DNA of 33,897 nucleotides from positions 1 to 33,897 of the forward strand of contig NZ_JAEVLT010000047.1 of the NCBI RefSeq assembly GCF_024494385.1. The letters run 5' to 3'. This stretch comes from Bacillus sp. EB600 (GTDB lineage Bacteria > Bacillota > Bacilli > Bacillales > Cytobacillaceae). Made by a program: the position numbers and the translations under genes. The notes below the pieces were generated by a model, which saw only the letters and a list, made by a program, of their open reading frames with translations, was not told the DNA's origin and made no database searches. This document shows, piece by piece, positions 15,532 to 23,633 of this stretch (positions are counted from its first letter, which is position 1; every line of letters begins with the position of its first letter).

Positions 15532-16686
15532 ATGAATAACTTAGCAGAAAAATTGGAGCCATTTTTGCAGGAGGCTTGGCGTAAATCAGGGTTTGAAACG
15601 CCAACTTCGATCCAAAATACAACAATCCCCTTACTATTGGAAGGGAAAGATGTGATTGCAGAGTCACCTACGGGGACAGGTAAAACATTAGCCTATTTGC
15701 TGCCATTATTAAATAGAATAGATCCTACTTTACAATCATTGCAGGCAGTTGTACTAGCTTCTTCTCAAGAGCTGGTCATGCAGGTTTATCAGGAATTTCA
15801 AAAATGGTCTGAAGGCAGCAGCATTAGAGGAACATCGATTATCGGCGGAGCAAACGTAAAACGGCAGTTGGAGAAATTAAAAAAGCGCCCCCATGTTATT
15901 TTTGCTACTCCTGGACGATTATTAGAATTAATCAAACAGAAAAAGGTCAAGATGCATGAAGTGAAAATGATCATTTTAGATGAAGCAGATCAGTTACTTG
16001 TGCCAGAGCATCGTGGATCGGTTCAAAATATTGTTAAGTCAACTCTTCACGACAGACAGGTAGTTCTTTTTTCAGCAACCTTAAAACCAGAAACTGAACA
16101 ATTAGCTAAAGAATTGGCGAAAGAGGCTGAAGTAGTCCGCATTAAAAAAGATGAAACCATTTCTACAGGTAAGGTTGAGCATCTTTATTTTATATGTGAA
16201 CCAAGGGATAAAATAAAGCTGCTGGAAAAGATAGCCCGACTGCAAGACATAAAGGCGTTAGCGTTTATTAACGATATTACAGAGGTTTCGGTAGCCGCTG
16301 AAAGGTTAAATTTTAAGGATCTATCTGTGGGTCTCCTGCATAGTGAATTAAATAAAATGGAACGCGAGAAGGCGTTAAGAGAATTTCGGAGTGGCAAACT
16401 CACTATGTTGATTGCCACTGATGTAGCGGCAAGGGGCCTGGATATTCAAGGGGTGACCCATGTTGTTCATATTGATTTGCCGAGAGATGTTACCCAATAC
16501 ATCCACCGGACCGGGAGAACGGCAAGGATGGGTGCTAGTGGAACCATTCTATCGCTTGTGACGGAACGAGAAGAAAGACAATTGAAGCAATATTGCCGGG
16601 ATCTGAATATCCCGCTTCACAAACGGATTTTCTACAAAGGCCAAATCGCGGAGGAAAAACAGCAAGAGCGAAACAGGAATGCTTAA
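15532..16686 (+). CDS. yfmL: DEAD-box RNA helicase YfmL
   Basis: A 384-residue ATP-dependent RNA helicase closely resembling B. subtilis YfmL, which acts in ribosome assembly and cold growth. Motifs seen in order: Q motif (FETPTSIQ), motif I AESPTGTGKT (about 42-51), the GGANVKRQLEKLKKRPHVIFATPGR block, motif II DEAD, motif III SAT, and motifs V-VI ATDVAARGLDIQG and HRTGRTARMG. The C-terminal tail is short, as in YfmL and unlike the long CshA tail. ATG 15532 has AGGAG 7 bases upstream; the longer frame from 15430 has no ribosome site. Confidence 0.92.
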   Translation: MNNLAEKLEPFLQEAWRKSGFETPTSIQNTTIPLLLEGKDVIAESPTGTGKTLAYLLPLLNRIDPTLQSLQAVVLASSQELVMQVYQEFQKWSEGSSIRGTSIIGGANVKRQLEKLKKRPHVIFATPGRLLELIKQKKVKMHEVKMIILDEADQLLVPEHRGSVQNIVKSTLHDRQVVLFSATLKPETEQLAKELAKEAEVVRIKKDETISTGKVEHLYFICEPRDKIKLLEKIARLQDIKALAFINDITEVSVAAERLNFKDLSVGLLHSELNKMEREKALREFRSGKLTMLIATDVAARGLDIQGVTHVVHIDLPRDVTQYIHRTGRTARMGASGTILSLVTEREERQLKQYCRDLNIPLHKRIFYKGQIAEEKQQERNRNA

Positions 16687-16755
16687 TTGACAGAATAACC
16701 TGTCTTGATTTCATCCATACTATCCTTGAACCTTTAAAAAAGGAGATGGGCAGCG

Positions 16756-16887
16756 ATGGGAAGAACAAAACTAGGCAATCAAAATGCTCAACGAAATAAT
16801 AATCGAAAAAAAGGCAAAACAAGCTCAGAACTAGTTGAATTTACAACAGGTGAAGGCTTTGTCAGAAATCGACCAAAGGATAATTAG
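16756..16887 (+). CDS. Small basic protein of 43 residues
   Basis: A short gene with a strong AAAGGAGA ribosome site 10 bases before ATG 16756 and a strong terminator 3 bases after its stop. The protein is polar and basic (MGRTKLGNQNAQRNNNRKKG then TSSELVEFTTGEGF) with no membrane segment. The style resembles small spore-core proteins, but I do not recognise a family. It lies 69 bases after yfmL and may be read with it. Confidence 0.6.
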   Translation: MGRTKLGNQNAQRNNNRKKGKTSSELVEFTTGEGFVRNRPKDN

Positions 16888-16889
16888 CA

Positions 16890-16921
16890 GAAAGCCCCCA
16901 TTTTGGGGGCTTTCGCTTTCT
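16890..16921 (+). terminator. Terminator after the small basic protein
   Basis: GAAAGCCCCC (16890-16899) pairs perfectly with GGGGGCTTTC (16905-16914); a T-rich tail follows. Confidence 0.9.
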
Positions 16922-16953
16922 TTATAGGTCTGGTTTCATCTAGAATTTGGCAA

Positions 16954-17057
16954 TATGAACCACTTTGAAGGTGTTATGAACGGCTTTCTTGAAGGATTGC
17001 ACCATTCCTGCAGGTTATGCACCATTTTTAAGTAGTTATCTACATTTTTCTATAAAT
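16954..17057. repeat. Degenerate 21-bp phased repeat array, five units
   Basis: Units begin at 16954, 16975, 16996, 17016 and 17037, a spacing of 21, 21, 20 and 21 bases. They begin TATGAACCACTTT, TATGAACGGCTTT, ATTGCACCATTCC, TATGCACCATTTT and TATCTACATTTTT. The first half is conserved and the second varies. The last unit matches the array at 23634-23800. It lies between convergent genes, past the terminator. Confidence 0.6.
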
Positions 17058-17090
17058 TGTAAAATAACACAGCTTTATAGTAAAACTAAT

Positions 17091-18620
17091 TTACTCCTCT
17101 GAGAGATTGGTTAATGGCTTGACAGCAGGTCCTTCCACGACATCACCTGAATAAGCATAACGGGATCCGTGGCAAGGACAATCCCACGTTTTCTCGGCAT
17201 GGTTCCATTCTGTTTCACAACCGAGATGTGTACAGGATGTATCAACTAGATATAGCTTGCCGTTTTCATCACGATAAGCGCCTGCTCTTTTTCCGTTATG
17301 CATGACAACAGAACCTTCGCCATTTTTGATATCATTTGAATCCTTTGGTACAAATTCCAGCTTCCCCTTTAAAAGGTGCTTCGCTACATCAGCATTTGTT
17401 GTGATGACGCTTCGTAAGCTCGGGTCGGCTGTAAATCGAGAAGGGGAGTACAGCTCCTTGTATGGATTATCCCGCTCCAAGACATAGTCTGTTAATAAGT
17501 GGGCAGCCATTATCCCTGTTGTCATGCCCCATTTTTTATAGCCAGTTGCCACAAGAATAGTTTCTTTTTCGTCTGTGATTGGACCAATGTATGGAACCTT
17601 GTCCAACGTAATCAAATCCTGAGCAGACCAGCGGTAAAGATACTCTTTTATTCCAAAAACCTCTTCAGCAAACTCCTCAAGTTCGCGATAATGTTTTAAT
17701 GTATCAATTCCCTGCCCCGTTTTGTGGTTTTCACCGCCAATAATAAGTAAGGATTCCCCGTTCATTGGGGTCACACGTATCGAGCGGGTAGGACTATCTG
17801 CACTTATATACATACCTCCAGGGTATTCTTTGTCTGTCTTAATGCCGATCGCATAAGACCGATCAGCATACATTTTTGCAAAATAAAGCCCCAGCTTATC
17901 ACAATAAGGAAAATGAGAGGCAACAAGTAACTTTTTACATGTAACCTTGTTTCCATTTCTTGTAATCACCTTTGGCTGCTCATCGTCATCTACTACGTCC
18001 ATTGCGGTTGTATTTTCAAAAACTAAACAGCCTGACTGAACAGCTTCATTTAGCAAACTTCTTAAAAACTTAAGCGGGTGATACCTTGCCTGGTTCTTCA
18101 TGACCAAAGCATTTTCAATGTTTATGTTAAAAGGAATTTTCTGGGTAATATACCCTGGAATGTCCAGTCTTTTGTAGGCCGCCATTTCAGTCTCTAGTTT
18201 TTCAGCATATTGTTCTGTTACGGAATAAATATAGGCATCCTCGTTGGCAAAATCACAGTCAATCCCTTTGTCAGTGGAAGTTTGTTGAATAAATTGAAGG
18301 GCATTGGTATGTGACTCGTAATAAAGCCTTGCTTTTTCTTCACCAAAGTGACCTATTAATTCATCATAAATTAGTCCGTGTTGAGCGGTGATTTTCGCTG
18401 TTGTATGGCCGGTTGTGCCATTTAAAACACTTCCACCCTCGATAATGGCAACCTTTAACCCTTCCTTTGAAAGCAAATAGGCGGAGGTAATACCTGTAAT
18501 ACCAGCTCCGACAATTGCTACATCAACTGAAATGTTTTCTTTTAACTGAACAAATGCAGGTAAATCAATTTCCCGCCAATACGACTTCGTGAATTGAGGG
18601 ATATTTTCAGAATTGCTCAT
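17091..18620 (-). CDS. yhfW: FAD-dependent oxidoreductase fused to a Rieske domain (YhfW)
   Basis: A 509-residue fusion. Residues about 30-400 form a D-amino-acid-oxidase-type FAD protein, with the dinucleotide-binding VAIVGAGITGITSAYLL and the C-terminal FAD motif region ILVATGYKKWGMTTGIMAAHLL. Residues about 430-509 are a Rieske [2Fe-2S] domain with both ligand boxes, CTHLGC and CPCHGS. Length and layout match B. subtilis YhfW. Electrons probably pass between FAD and the iron-sulfur cluster in the cytoplasm; the substrate is unknown. The ATG at 18620 follows GGGAGG. It lies downstream of the DUF1360 gene on the same strand with 55 bases between them. Confidence 0.9.
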   Translation of the reverse strand: MSNSENIPQFTKSYWREIDLPAFVQLKENISVDVAIVGAGITGITSAYLLSKEGLKVAIIEGGSVLNGTTGHTTAKITAQHGLIYDELIGHFGEEKARLYYESHTNALQFIQQTSTDKGIDCDFANEDAYIYSVTEQYAEKLETEMAAYKRLDIPGYITQKIPFNINIENALVMKNQARYHPLKFLRSLLNEAVQSGCLVFENTTAMDVVDDDEQPKVITRNGNKVTCKKLLVASHFPYCDKLGLYFAKMYADRSYAIGIKTDKEYPGGMYISADSPTRSIRVTPMNGESLLIIGGENHKTGQGIDTLKHYRELEEFAEEVFGIKEYLYRWSAQDLITLDKVPYIGPITDEKETILVATGYKKWGMTTGIMAAHLLTDYVLERDNPYKELYSPSRFTADPSLRSVITTNADVAKHLLKGKLEFVPKDSNDIKNGEGSVVMHNGKRAGAYRDENGKLYLVDTSCTHLGCETEWNHAEKTWDCPCHGSRYAYSGDVVEGPAVKPLTNLSEE

Positions 18621-18675
18621 ACTGAGGCCTCCCGATCAAGATAATGTCATTTTAATTTCTCCTATATTATGTAAA

Positions 18676-19053
18676 TCATTCATTTCTCTTTTTCAAATCG
18701 GCTAAATAGTCCACTTCTTTAAGATTTACGCCAACAAAGGTTTCAAGGATTGATTGACCACCGGCAATTGAAAGAATAAGGATAAACACGAAGGTAACCC
18801 TTGGAAAAAGCAAATAGGCCCCACCGAGTAAGATGGCACACCAAATTCCGGCACACCAGTAGCACTTAAGTAAGTAACCGAACAGCGAGGTGGGAACTTC
18901 CTTGGTCTTTGTTCCATCTTCCGTTTCAACTTTAATTTTTTTTACAAATGGCTTGCGAATGAATTCCGTAATCTTATCAAAAACAATGAGATGTGTTAAC
19001 CGATAGCTTGCCAAAATTAACATAATATACGTTATCCATGAAAGTTGGTTCAT
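18676..19053 (-). CDS. DUF1360 membrane protein
   Basis: A 125-residue protein with an N-terminal membrane helix (WITYIMLILASYRLTHLIVFD), a basic loop, and a second hydrophobic part containing the family hallmark LLKCYWCAGIWCAILLGG. DUF1360 proteins occur in Bacillus spore formers (YngL-like) and have no known function. The start at 19053 is chosen because GGAGG lies 8 bases upstream; the frame extends to 19119 but without a ribosome site. It may be co-transcribed with yhfW and is divergent from the LysM-CAP gene. Confidence 0.82.
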   Translation of the reverse strand: MNQLSWITYIMLILASYRLTHLIVFDKITEFIRKPFVKKIKVETEDGTKTKEVPTSLFGYLLKCYWCAGIWCAILLGGAYLLFPRVTFVFILILSIAGGQSILETFVGVNLKEVDYLADLKKRNE

Positions 19054-19146
19054 TTTCAAGTCCTCCAATGGGCACTGCCCCATAAAAATAATTTCTGTAT
19101 ATTTTGAGCCAGAAAGCAAAAATATATATTCGGAGGAGGCGAAAAA

Positions 19147-19761
19147 GTGAAAAAATCATTTCTTGTCAGTTTACTGTTGCTGTTAGCATTCGTCTGTGTG
19201 CCAAACGTATCTTTTGCCCAGCAGGTATATACCGTCCAGCCGGGCGATTCGCTTTGGAAAATTGCGGTCCGCTACCAGGTTGGGGTCTCGGAAATTATTC
19301 AGGCTAACCCGCAATTTAAAAATCCAAATATGATTTATCCTGGCCAAAAAGTAAACATACCAAACTTAGCTACTACGAAATCAATTGAAAATCAGGTCAT
19401 ACAATTAACAAATCAGCAGCGGGCTAAAAATGGTTTAAAGCCCCTTACGGCAAATTGGGAGCTTTCACGAGTGGCGCGGTATAAAGCCACGGACATGAGA
19501 GATAAAAATTATTTTTCCCATACAAGTCCTACCTATGGTTCTCCATTTACGATGATGAAAAGTTTTGGGATTTCCTATCGGGCAGCTGCGGAGAACATTG
19601 CAGCCGGCCAAACAACACCACAGGAGGTCGTTACGGCATGGATGAATAGTGCTGGGCATCGGGCTAATATTTTAAATGGAACCTACACCCAAATCGGAGT
19701 GGGGTATGCACAGGGAGGAAGCCAGCGCTATTACTGGGTTCAGATGTTTATAGCCCAATAA
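19147..19761 (+). CDS. Secreted LysM-CAP domain protein (YkwD-like)
   Basis: A 204-residue secreted protein. A signal peptide (MKKSFLVSLLLLLAFVCVPNVSFA) is followed by one LysM peptidoglycan-binding domain (YTVQPGDSLWKIAVRYQ to YPGQKVNIP, about residues 28-71) and a CAP/SCP domain (about 83-204) with HTSPTYGSPF, AENIAAGQ and WMNSAGHRANIL. CAP-LysM proteins of Bacillus attach to cell wall or spore cortex; the enzymatic role is not known. The start is GTG 19147 with a strong GGAGGAGG site 7 bases upstream. Confidence 0.9.
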   Translation: MKKSFLVSLLLLLAFVCVPNVSFAQQVYTVQPGDSLWKIAVRYQVGVSEIIQANPQFKNPNMIYPGQKVNIPNLATTKSIENQVIQLTNQQRAKNGLKPLTANWELSRVARYKATDMRDKNYFSHTSPTYGSPFTMMKSFGISYRAAAENIAAGQTTPQEVVTAWMNSAGHRANILNGTYTQIGVGYAQGGSQRYYWVQMFIAQ

Positions 19762-19765
19762 TATG

Positions 19766-19814
19766 AAAGGTCAGTTCTTTAGGTGAAAAATACCTGAAGG
19801 GCTGACCTTTTCTA
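19766..19814 (+). terminator. Terminator after the LysM-CAP gene
   Basis: AAAGGTCAG (19766-19774) pairs with CTGACCTTT (19802-19810). An inner stem uses the AGGT/ACCT segments. A short T run follows. Confidence 0.85.
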
Positions 19815-19815
19815 C

Positions 19816-19880
19816 GTCTAGAGACCGAGATGAAAATCAAGCTTAAGCTCGTTATGAAAGAAAGGGTAGAAAGGTAGAAT
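19816..19880 (+). promoter_or_regulatory. Candidate liaI promoter with palindromes
   Basis: A -10 TAGAAT (19875-19880) lies 17 bases after a poor -35 TTATGA (19852-19857), as expected for an activator-dependent promoter. Upstream are the palindrome GTCTAGAGAC (19816-19825) and a CGAG/CTCG inverted pair (19826-19851), possible LiaR sites. Assignment is by position only. Confidence 0.4.
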
Positions 19881-19904
19881 GAAGTCAAGAAAGGAGGAAA
19901 CGAA

Positions 19905-20252
19905 ATGAAAAAATTTGGTTTACTTTTAGTAGGTGGAATTGCAGCCATAGTGCTGCTGTCAACGATCGGCCCACTGGTGGGGCTGGCGGTCAGCCTGGTG
20001 ATTCTTTACTTCATTTTAAAACAGTTTTTAAAGACGGAAAGAAAAATGGCGAAAGTGGGCTTAGCTATCCTTGGGATTATTGTACTGCTAGCTTCCATTC
20101 ACAATGTGCCTGCCATTGTTGGGGTCATTGCAGCCGCAGTTCTCTATCTTGTATATAAAAAATGGAATACAACAAAACACACTGTCAAAAAAACTGAGGA
20201 CGATCCGTTTGTTAATTTTGAAAAACAATGGAATGAACTCAAACATAATTAA
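19905..20252 (+). CDS. liaI: LiaI-like membrane protein
   Basis: A 115-residue protein with two or three membrane helices in the first 90 residues (GLLLVGGIAAIVLLSTIGPLVGLAVSLVILYFIL and VGLAILGIIVLLASI to VIAAAVLYLVY) and a charged cytoplasmic tail, KKTEDDPFVNFEKQWNELKHN. The size, the helix pattern and the position directly before a PspA-family gene identify it as LiaI, the membrane anchor for LiaH in the envelope-stress response of Firmicutes. ATG 19905 follows AAAGGAGG. Confidence 0.8.
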   Translation: MKKFGLLLVGGIAAIVLLSTIGPLVGLAVSLVILYFILKQFLKTERKMAKVGLAILGIIVLLASIHNVPAIVGVIAAAVLYLVYKKWNTTKHTVKKTEDDPFVNFEKQWNELKHN

Positions 20253-20274
20253 GGAAAAAAGGAGAGAAATGAAC

Positions 20275-20919
20275 ATGGCAAATTTATTTACAAGAATTAA
20301 AGATGTAATCTCAGCTGATATAAATGAAGTACTTGATCAAAAGGAAAAGCAAAATCCAATTGCATTGCTCAACCATTACCTGCGTCAATGCGAACAAGAA
20401 ACAGACAAGGTGAGAGCGCTGATTGAGCGCCAATATACCTTACAGGAGCAATTCACAAGAGAGTACCAGGCAGCACTTGAATTGGCCGGAAAAAGAAAGC
20501 ACCAAGCAGAAGTTGCTTCAAATGCAGGTGAAACGGCCCTTTATGAATTTGCCGCCGCTGAACAGCAACAGTATACTGAGCGTGCTGAGCGCCTAAGCAG
20601 GTCACTCGAGCAAACGAAAGCACAGCTTGAGGAACTGGAAAGAAAATATCAAGAGATGAAACATAGGCTAAAGGATATGAACATCCGCCGGATGGAACTA
20701 ATGGGCCGGGAAAATGTGACGCGGGCACAGAATCGAATGAACAAGGTATTGGATACCAATTCACTTTCAAGTATGTCGTCCGCCCGGTTTCAAGAAATTG
20801 AAAACTACCTTGATCGCCTGGAGTATCAGGTAAACAGCTCCTATTACCGCAGCACAATCGATGGCCGTATTGCAGAACTAGAAAAAGAAGAGAAAATAAA
20901 AGAAAGCAAATCAATTTAA
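20275..20919 (+). CDS. liaH: PspA/IM30 family protein LiaH
   Basis: A 214-residue protein of the phage-shock PspA/Vipp1 family, almost entirely alpha-helical coiled coil. The N-terminal LFTRIKDVISADINEVLDQ and the following helices rich in E, Q, K and R are typical. Members form large rings on stressed membranes. ATG 20275 (MANLF) and ATG 20269 are both possible; AGGAG lies 4-10 bases upstream of them. It follows liaI by 22 bases and should be strongly induced with it by LiaR. A terminator and a structured element separate it from liaF. Confidence 0.9.
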   Translation: MANLFTRIKDVISADINEVLDQKEKQNPIALLNHYLRQCEQETDKVRALIERQYTLQEQFTREYQAALELAGKRKHQAEVASNAGETALYEFAAAEQQQYTERAERLSRSLEQTKAQLEELERKYQEMKHRLKDMNIRRMELMGRENVTRAQNRMNKVLDTNSLSSMSSARFQEIENYLDRLEYQVNSSYYRSTIDGRIAELEKEEKIKESKSI

Positions 20920-20941
20920 TAAATAAACATGGTATTCTAAA

Positions 20942-21067
20942 GAAAAGCGGAAGTTGCCCGTTTAGCGAAGTACACTAGTCGCTGGGCGCTGGCCGACTAA
21001 AAGCGCCGCCGTCCTGGCGGCAACGTCGGCACAAGCACATCCTGTGTGTCGAAGCCAGACAATCTAG
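20942..21067. repeat. GC-rich structured element, probable Bacillus dispersed repeat
   Basis: A GC-rich island in AT-rich surroundings with nested inverted repeats: CTGGC (20989-20993) with GCCAG (21054-21058), GCCGAC (20992-20997) with GTCGGC (21025-21030), and GCCGCC (21005-21010) with GGCGGC (21016-21021). The edge GAAAAGCGGAAG and the core GGGCGCTGG resemble, from memory, a dispersed intergenic repeat of Bacillus genomes. There is no open reading frame. Confidence 0.6.
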
Positions 21068-21106
21068 AAAAGGGCGTAGTTTTCTCTGCGCCTTTTGATT
21101 GCTTTT
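21068..21106 (+). terminator. Terminator between liaH and liaF
   Basis: The arm starting AAAAGG (21068-21079) pairs with CTGCGCCTTTT (21086-21096), with one bulged G. T-rich sequence follows. It would reduce transcription from liaIH into liaFSR. Confidence 0.65.
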
Positions 21107-21125
21107 TGCAAAGGAGGAAACCCGG

Positions 21126-21860
21126 GTGCTGAAAAACAGTAAGAGTGATTATATTAGCTGGATCATTTTAATAGGCGGCATCATTCTCCTGCTTGAAGTC
21201 TTATTTTTCAACCGGGGGCTTATTTTCTCCCTTATTATCTCTTCAGGAATGATTTATTTAGGACGGAAGAAAAAAAGCAAAAAGAGAGGGAAAATCCTAT
21301 TTTGGGGCGGTATTTTCTTTTTCTGTGCAAGTATCTTTAATATGATGACCTTCAAATTTTTTCTTTTAGCTATATTACTCCACTTTTTTATTCAATATAC
21401 TGCTTCTAAAAAGCAGCCTAGAAAAATTTCACCTACACTGACTGAGCCCAAAAAGCTTCTTGAAGAAGAAACAATTGTCCAGTCCAAACCACTGTTCGAA
21501 AACGTTCTTTTTGGAGAACAAAAAACACCAACTGAAGTGTTTGAATGGAACGATATAAATATTCAAGCCGGTGTTGGGGATACGATGATTGATTTAAGCT
21601 ATACTGTTTTTCCAAAAGGGGAAACGGTTATCTTTATTCGAAATGTAATTGGTAATATCCATATATTGATTCCGTACGAAATGGAAGTCAGCATCAGTCA
21701 TTCAGTTCTTGCTGGTTCGACAACAATTTTTGAATTCCAAGATTCTAAAATATTTAATAAAGTGTATCATTTAAAAACATTCGAATATGAAAAGGCTGAG
21801 CAAAAAATAAAAATCTTCACATCACTTGTTGTCGGAAATATAGAGGTGAGCCGGATATGA
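21126..21860 (+). CDS. liaF: LiaF, inhibitor of the LiaRS system
   Basis: A 244-residue membrane protein with about four N-terminal helices (residues 10-100) and a soluble C-terminal beta-rich domain (about 130-244) containing WNDINIQAGVGDTMIDLSYT and IRNVIGNIHILIPYEMEVSISHSVLAGS, the LiaF/YvqF signature. LiaF keeps LiaS inactive without cell-envelope stress. The start is GTG 21126, 8 bases after AAAGGAGG. Its stop overlaps the liaS start (ATGA), so the two are translationally coupled. liaG, found between liaH and liaF in B. subtilis, is absent. Confidence 0.9.
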   Translation: MLKNSKSDYISWIILIGGIILLLEVLFFNRGLIFSLIISSGMIYLGRKKKSKKRGKILFWGGIFFFCASIFNMMTFKFFLLAILLHFFIQYTASKKQPRKISPTLTEPKKLLEEETIVQSKPLFENVLFGEQKTPTEVFEWNDINIQAGVGDTMIDLSYTVFPKGETVIFIRNVIGNIHILIPYEMEVSISHSVLAGSTTIFEFQDSKIFNKVYHLKTFEYEKAEQKIKIFTSLVVGNIEVSRI

Positions 21861-22903
21861 GTACGATTCAGCGTCAGATTGTCTGGTGTGCCGGCTTCGC
21901 CTTTTTAATAGCATGTCTATTTTCTGCTATCTTTTTTATCGTTTTCCCGCTTTCAGATTGGTCTGAGTTATGGAATCGACATTTTATGGACATCCCCATT
22001 GTCATTTTTGTTCCGGCATCAAGTATTGTGTTTGGGGTCTTGTTTGGTATCTTGTCAGGTCTTTTTTGGAAAAAACAATTTCAGTTCGTTGATGAGACAC
22101 TGCATGGGCTTGAAGAAGGGAAGCATATGGATCATAAGGATATTCCTTCAATAGGTGAGTTGCAGTCTATTGCTGCTAGAATTGCAAAAATTGGTAAACA
22201 AATGTCTGAACAAGCAAAACATTCACAACGCTTGGCAACCGAGAAAGTAGAGAAACAGGAGCCAAGAATTCAAGAAATTATTTCACAGGAACGGAACCGG
22301 CTTGCGCGTGAATTGCATGATTCCGTAAGCCAGCAGCTGTTTGCGGCTTCAATGATGATGTCGGCTATCAATGAGACAAAAGCAGAAGCAGATGATTACG
22401 AATCGAAGCAATTAAAAATGGTTGAAGTCATGATTCACCAGTCACAACTCGAAATGCGTGCTCTGCTGCTTCATTTGCGTCCTGTAGCGTTAAAAAATAA
22501 GTCGCTTCAGGAAGGGATGGAAGAGTTGTTAAGCGAATTATCTCAAAAGGTATCGATGAATATTCATTGGAAAATAGAATCCTTCCAACTGGAAAAAGGG
22601 GTCGAAGATCACCTATTTCGCATCCTCCAGGAATCTGTATCAAATACACTCAGACATTCCAAGGCTGTCAGTCTGGATGTTTTATTAATCAAGCGCAATG
22701 ATCTTGTCATCATGCGTATTGTCGATGATGGGGTGGGATTTCAAACAGAGGATACGAAAGCTGGTTCATATGGGATGCAAAGTATGGAAGAACGTGCGCT
22801 AGAAATTGGCGGTACTTTAAAGATTGTCAGTGTGAAAAATAAAGGAACACGGTTAGAAGTCAAGGTTCCTTTAGTAAAGAACGGGGATGTTGCAAATGAT
22901 TAG
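21857..22903 (+). CDS. liaS: LiaS sensor histidine kinase
   Basis: A 348-residue NarL-type (HisKA_3) sensor kinase. Two N-terminal membrane helices (about 10-32 and 48-72) flank a short outside loop, so it is an intramembrane-sensing kinase. The phospho-acceptor His is at about residue 154 in RNRLARELHDSVSQQLFAASMM. The ATPase domain shows ILQESVSNTLRHSKA, VDDGVGF and GSYGMQSMEERA. It senses cell-wall antibiotics with LiaF and phosphorylates LiaR. Confidence 0.93.
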   Translation: MSTIQRQIVWCAGFAFLIACLFSAIFFIVFPLSDWSELWNRHFMDIPIVIFVPASSIVFGVLFGILSGLFWKKQFQFVDETLHGLEEGKHMDHKDIPSIGELQSIAARIAKIGKQMSEQAKHSQRLATEKVEKQEPRIQEIISQERNRLARELHDSVSQQLFAASMMMSAINETKAEADDYESKQLKMVEVMIHQSQLEMRALLLHLRPVALKNKSLQEGMEELLSELSQKVSMNIHWKIESFQLEKGVEDHLFRILQESVSNTLRHSKAVSLDVLLIKRNDLVIMRIVDDGVGFQTEDTKAGSYGMQSMEERALEIGGTLKIVSVKNKGTRLEVKVPLVKNGDVAND

Positions 22904-23528
22904 AGTTGTATTCGTGGATGATCATGAAATGGTGAGAATTGGCGTTTCTTCTTATTTATCCGCACAGCCTGATATTGAAGTCGTCGGGGAGGCAGGTGAT
23001 GGTAAAAAAGGCGTTGAGCTTGCTCTAGACCTTCGACCCGATATTATTCTCATGGACCTAGTGATGAAGGAAATGGATGGGATAGAGGCCACAAGGCAAA
23101 TAATTGAAAAATGGCCTGAGGCAAAAATCATCATCGTCACAAGCTTCTTAGATGATGAAAAGGTCTATCCGGCACTTGAAGCTGGAGCAACCAGCTATAT
23201 GCTGAAAACCTCTAAAGCGAGTGAGATCGCCAATGCTGTCCGTAATACATACAATGGCCAATCTGTCCTTGAGCCGGAAGTAACCGGAAAAATGATGGCG
23301 AAGATGCGGCAAAAAAATCAGCATTTCCTTCATGATGAACTAACCAGCCGTGAGATGGAAATATTATTATTAATGGCACAAGGCAAAACGAATCAAGAAA
23401 TAGCCGATGAGTTGTTCATTGCTTTAAAAACAGTTAAGACTCACGTCAGCAATATTTTAAGCAAACTCCGCGTCCAGGACCGTACTCAAGCCGTTATCTA
23501 CGCGTTTAAGCATGCACTAATCGAATAG
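22896..23528 (+). CDS. liaR: LiaR response regulator
   Basis: A 210-residue NarL/FixJ-type regulator. The receiver domain has the acidic pair VDDHEM (D8, D9), the phospho-acceptor D54 in PDIILMDLVM, and VTSFLDDEKVYPALEAGATSYMLKTSKA, nearly identical to B. subtilis LiaR. The C-terminal LuxR-type helix-turn-helix is LTSREMEILLLMAQGKTNQEIADELFIALKTVKTHVSNIL. ATG 22896 (MIRVVF) is preferred over 22887. It overlaps the liaS end by 8 bases. It should activate liaIH. Confidence 0.94.
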   Translation: MIRVVFVDDHEMVRIGVSSYLSAQPDIEVVGEAGDGKKGVELALDLRPDIILMDLVMKEMDGIEATRQIIEKWPEAKIIIVTSFLDDEKVYPALEAGATSYMLKTSKASEIANAVRNTYNGQSVLEPEVTGKMMAKMRQKNQHFLHDELTSREMEILLLMAQGKTNQEIADELFIALKTVKTHVSNILSKLRVQDRTQAVIYAFKHALIE

Positions 23529-23532
23529 GATG

Positions 23533-23567
23533 AAGCCTTCCAATTAATTTTTGGCGGGCTTTTTTTC
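23533..23567 (+). terminator. Terminator after liaR
   Basis: AAGCCTTCCAA (23533-23543) pairs with TTGGCGGGCTT (23551-23561), with one mismatch and a G-T pair, followed by a T run. Confidence 0.85.
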
Positions 23568-23633
23568 ATTTTTGCGGACAAATCATCGGTGGGATGAGAG
23601 AAAGAGGCCGCAGAATAGTTATGGCCGACCAAT

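Noticed and set aside
20453..20914. 153-codon open frame on the minus strand
   Set aside because: Shadow of liaH, with no ribosome site and no family resemblance.
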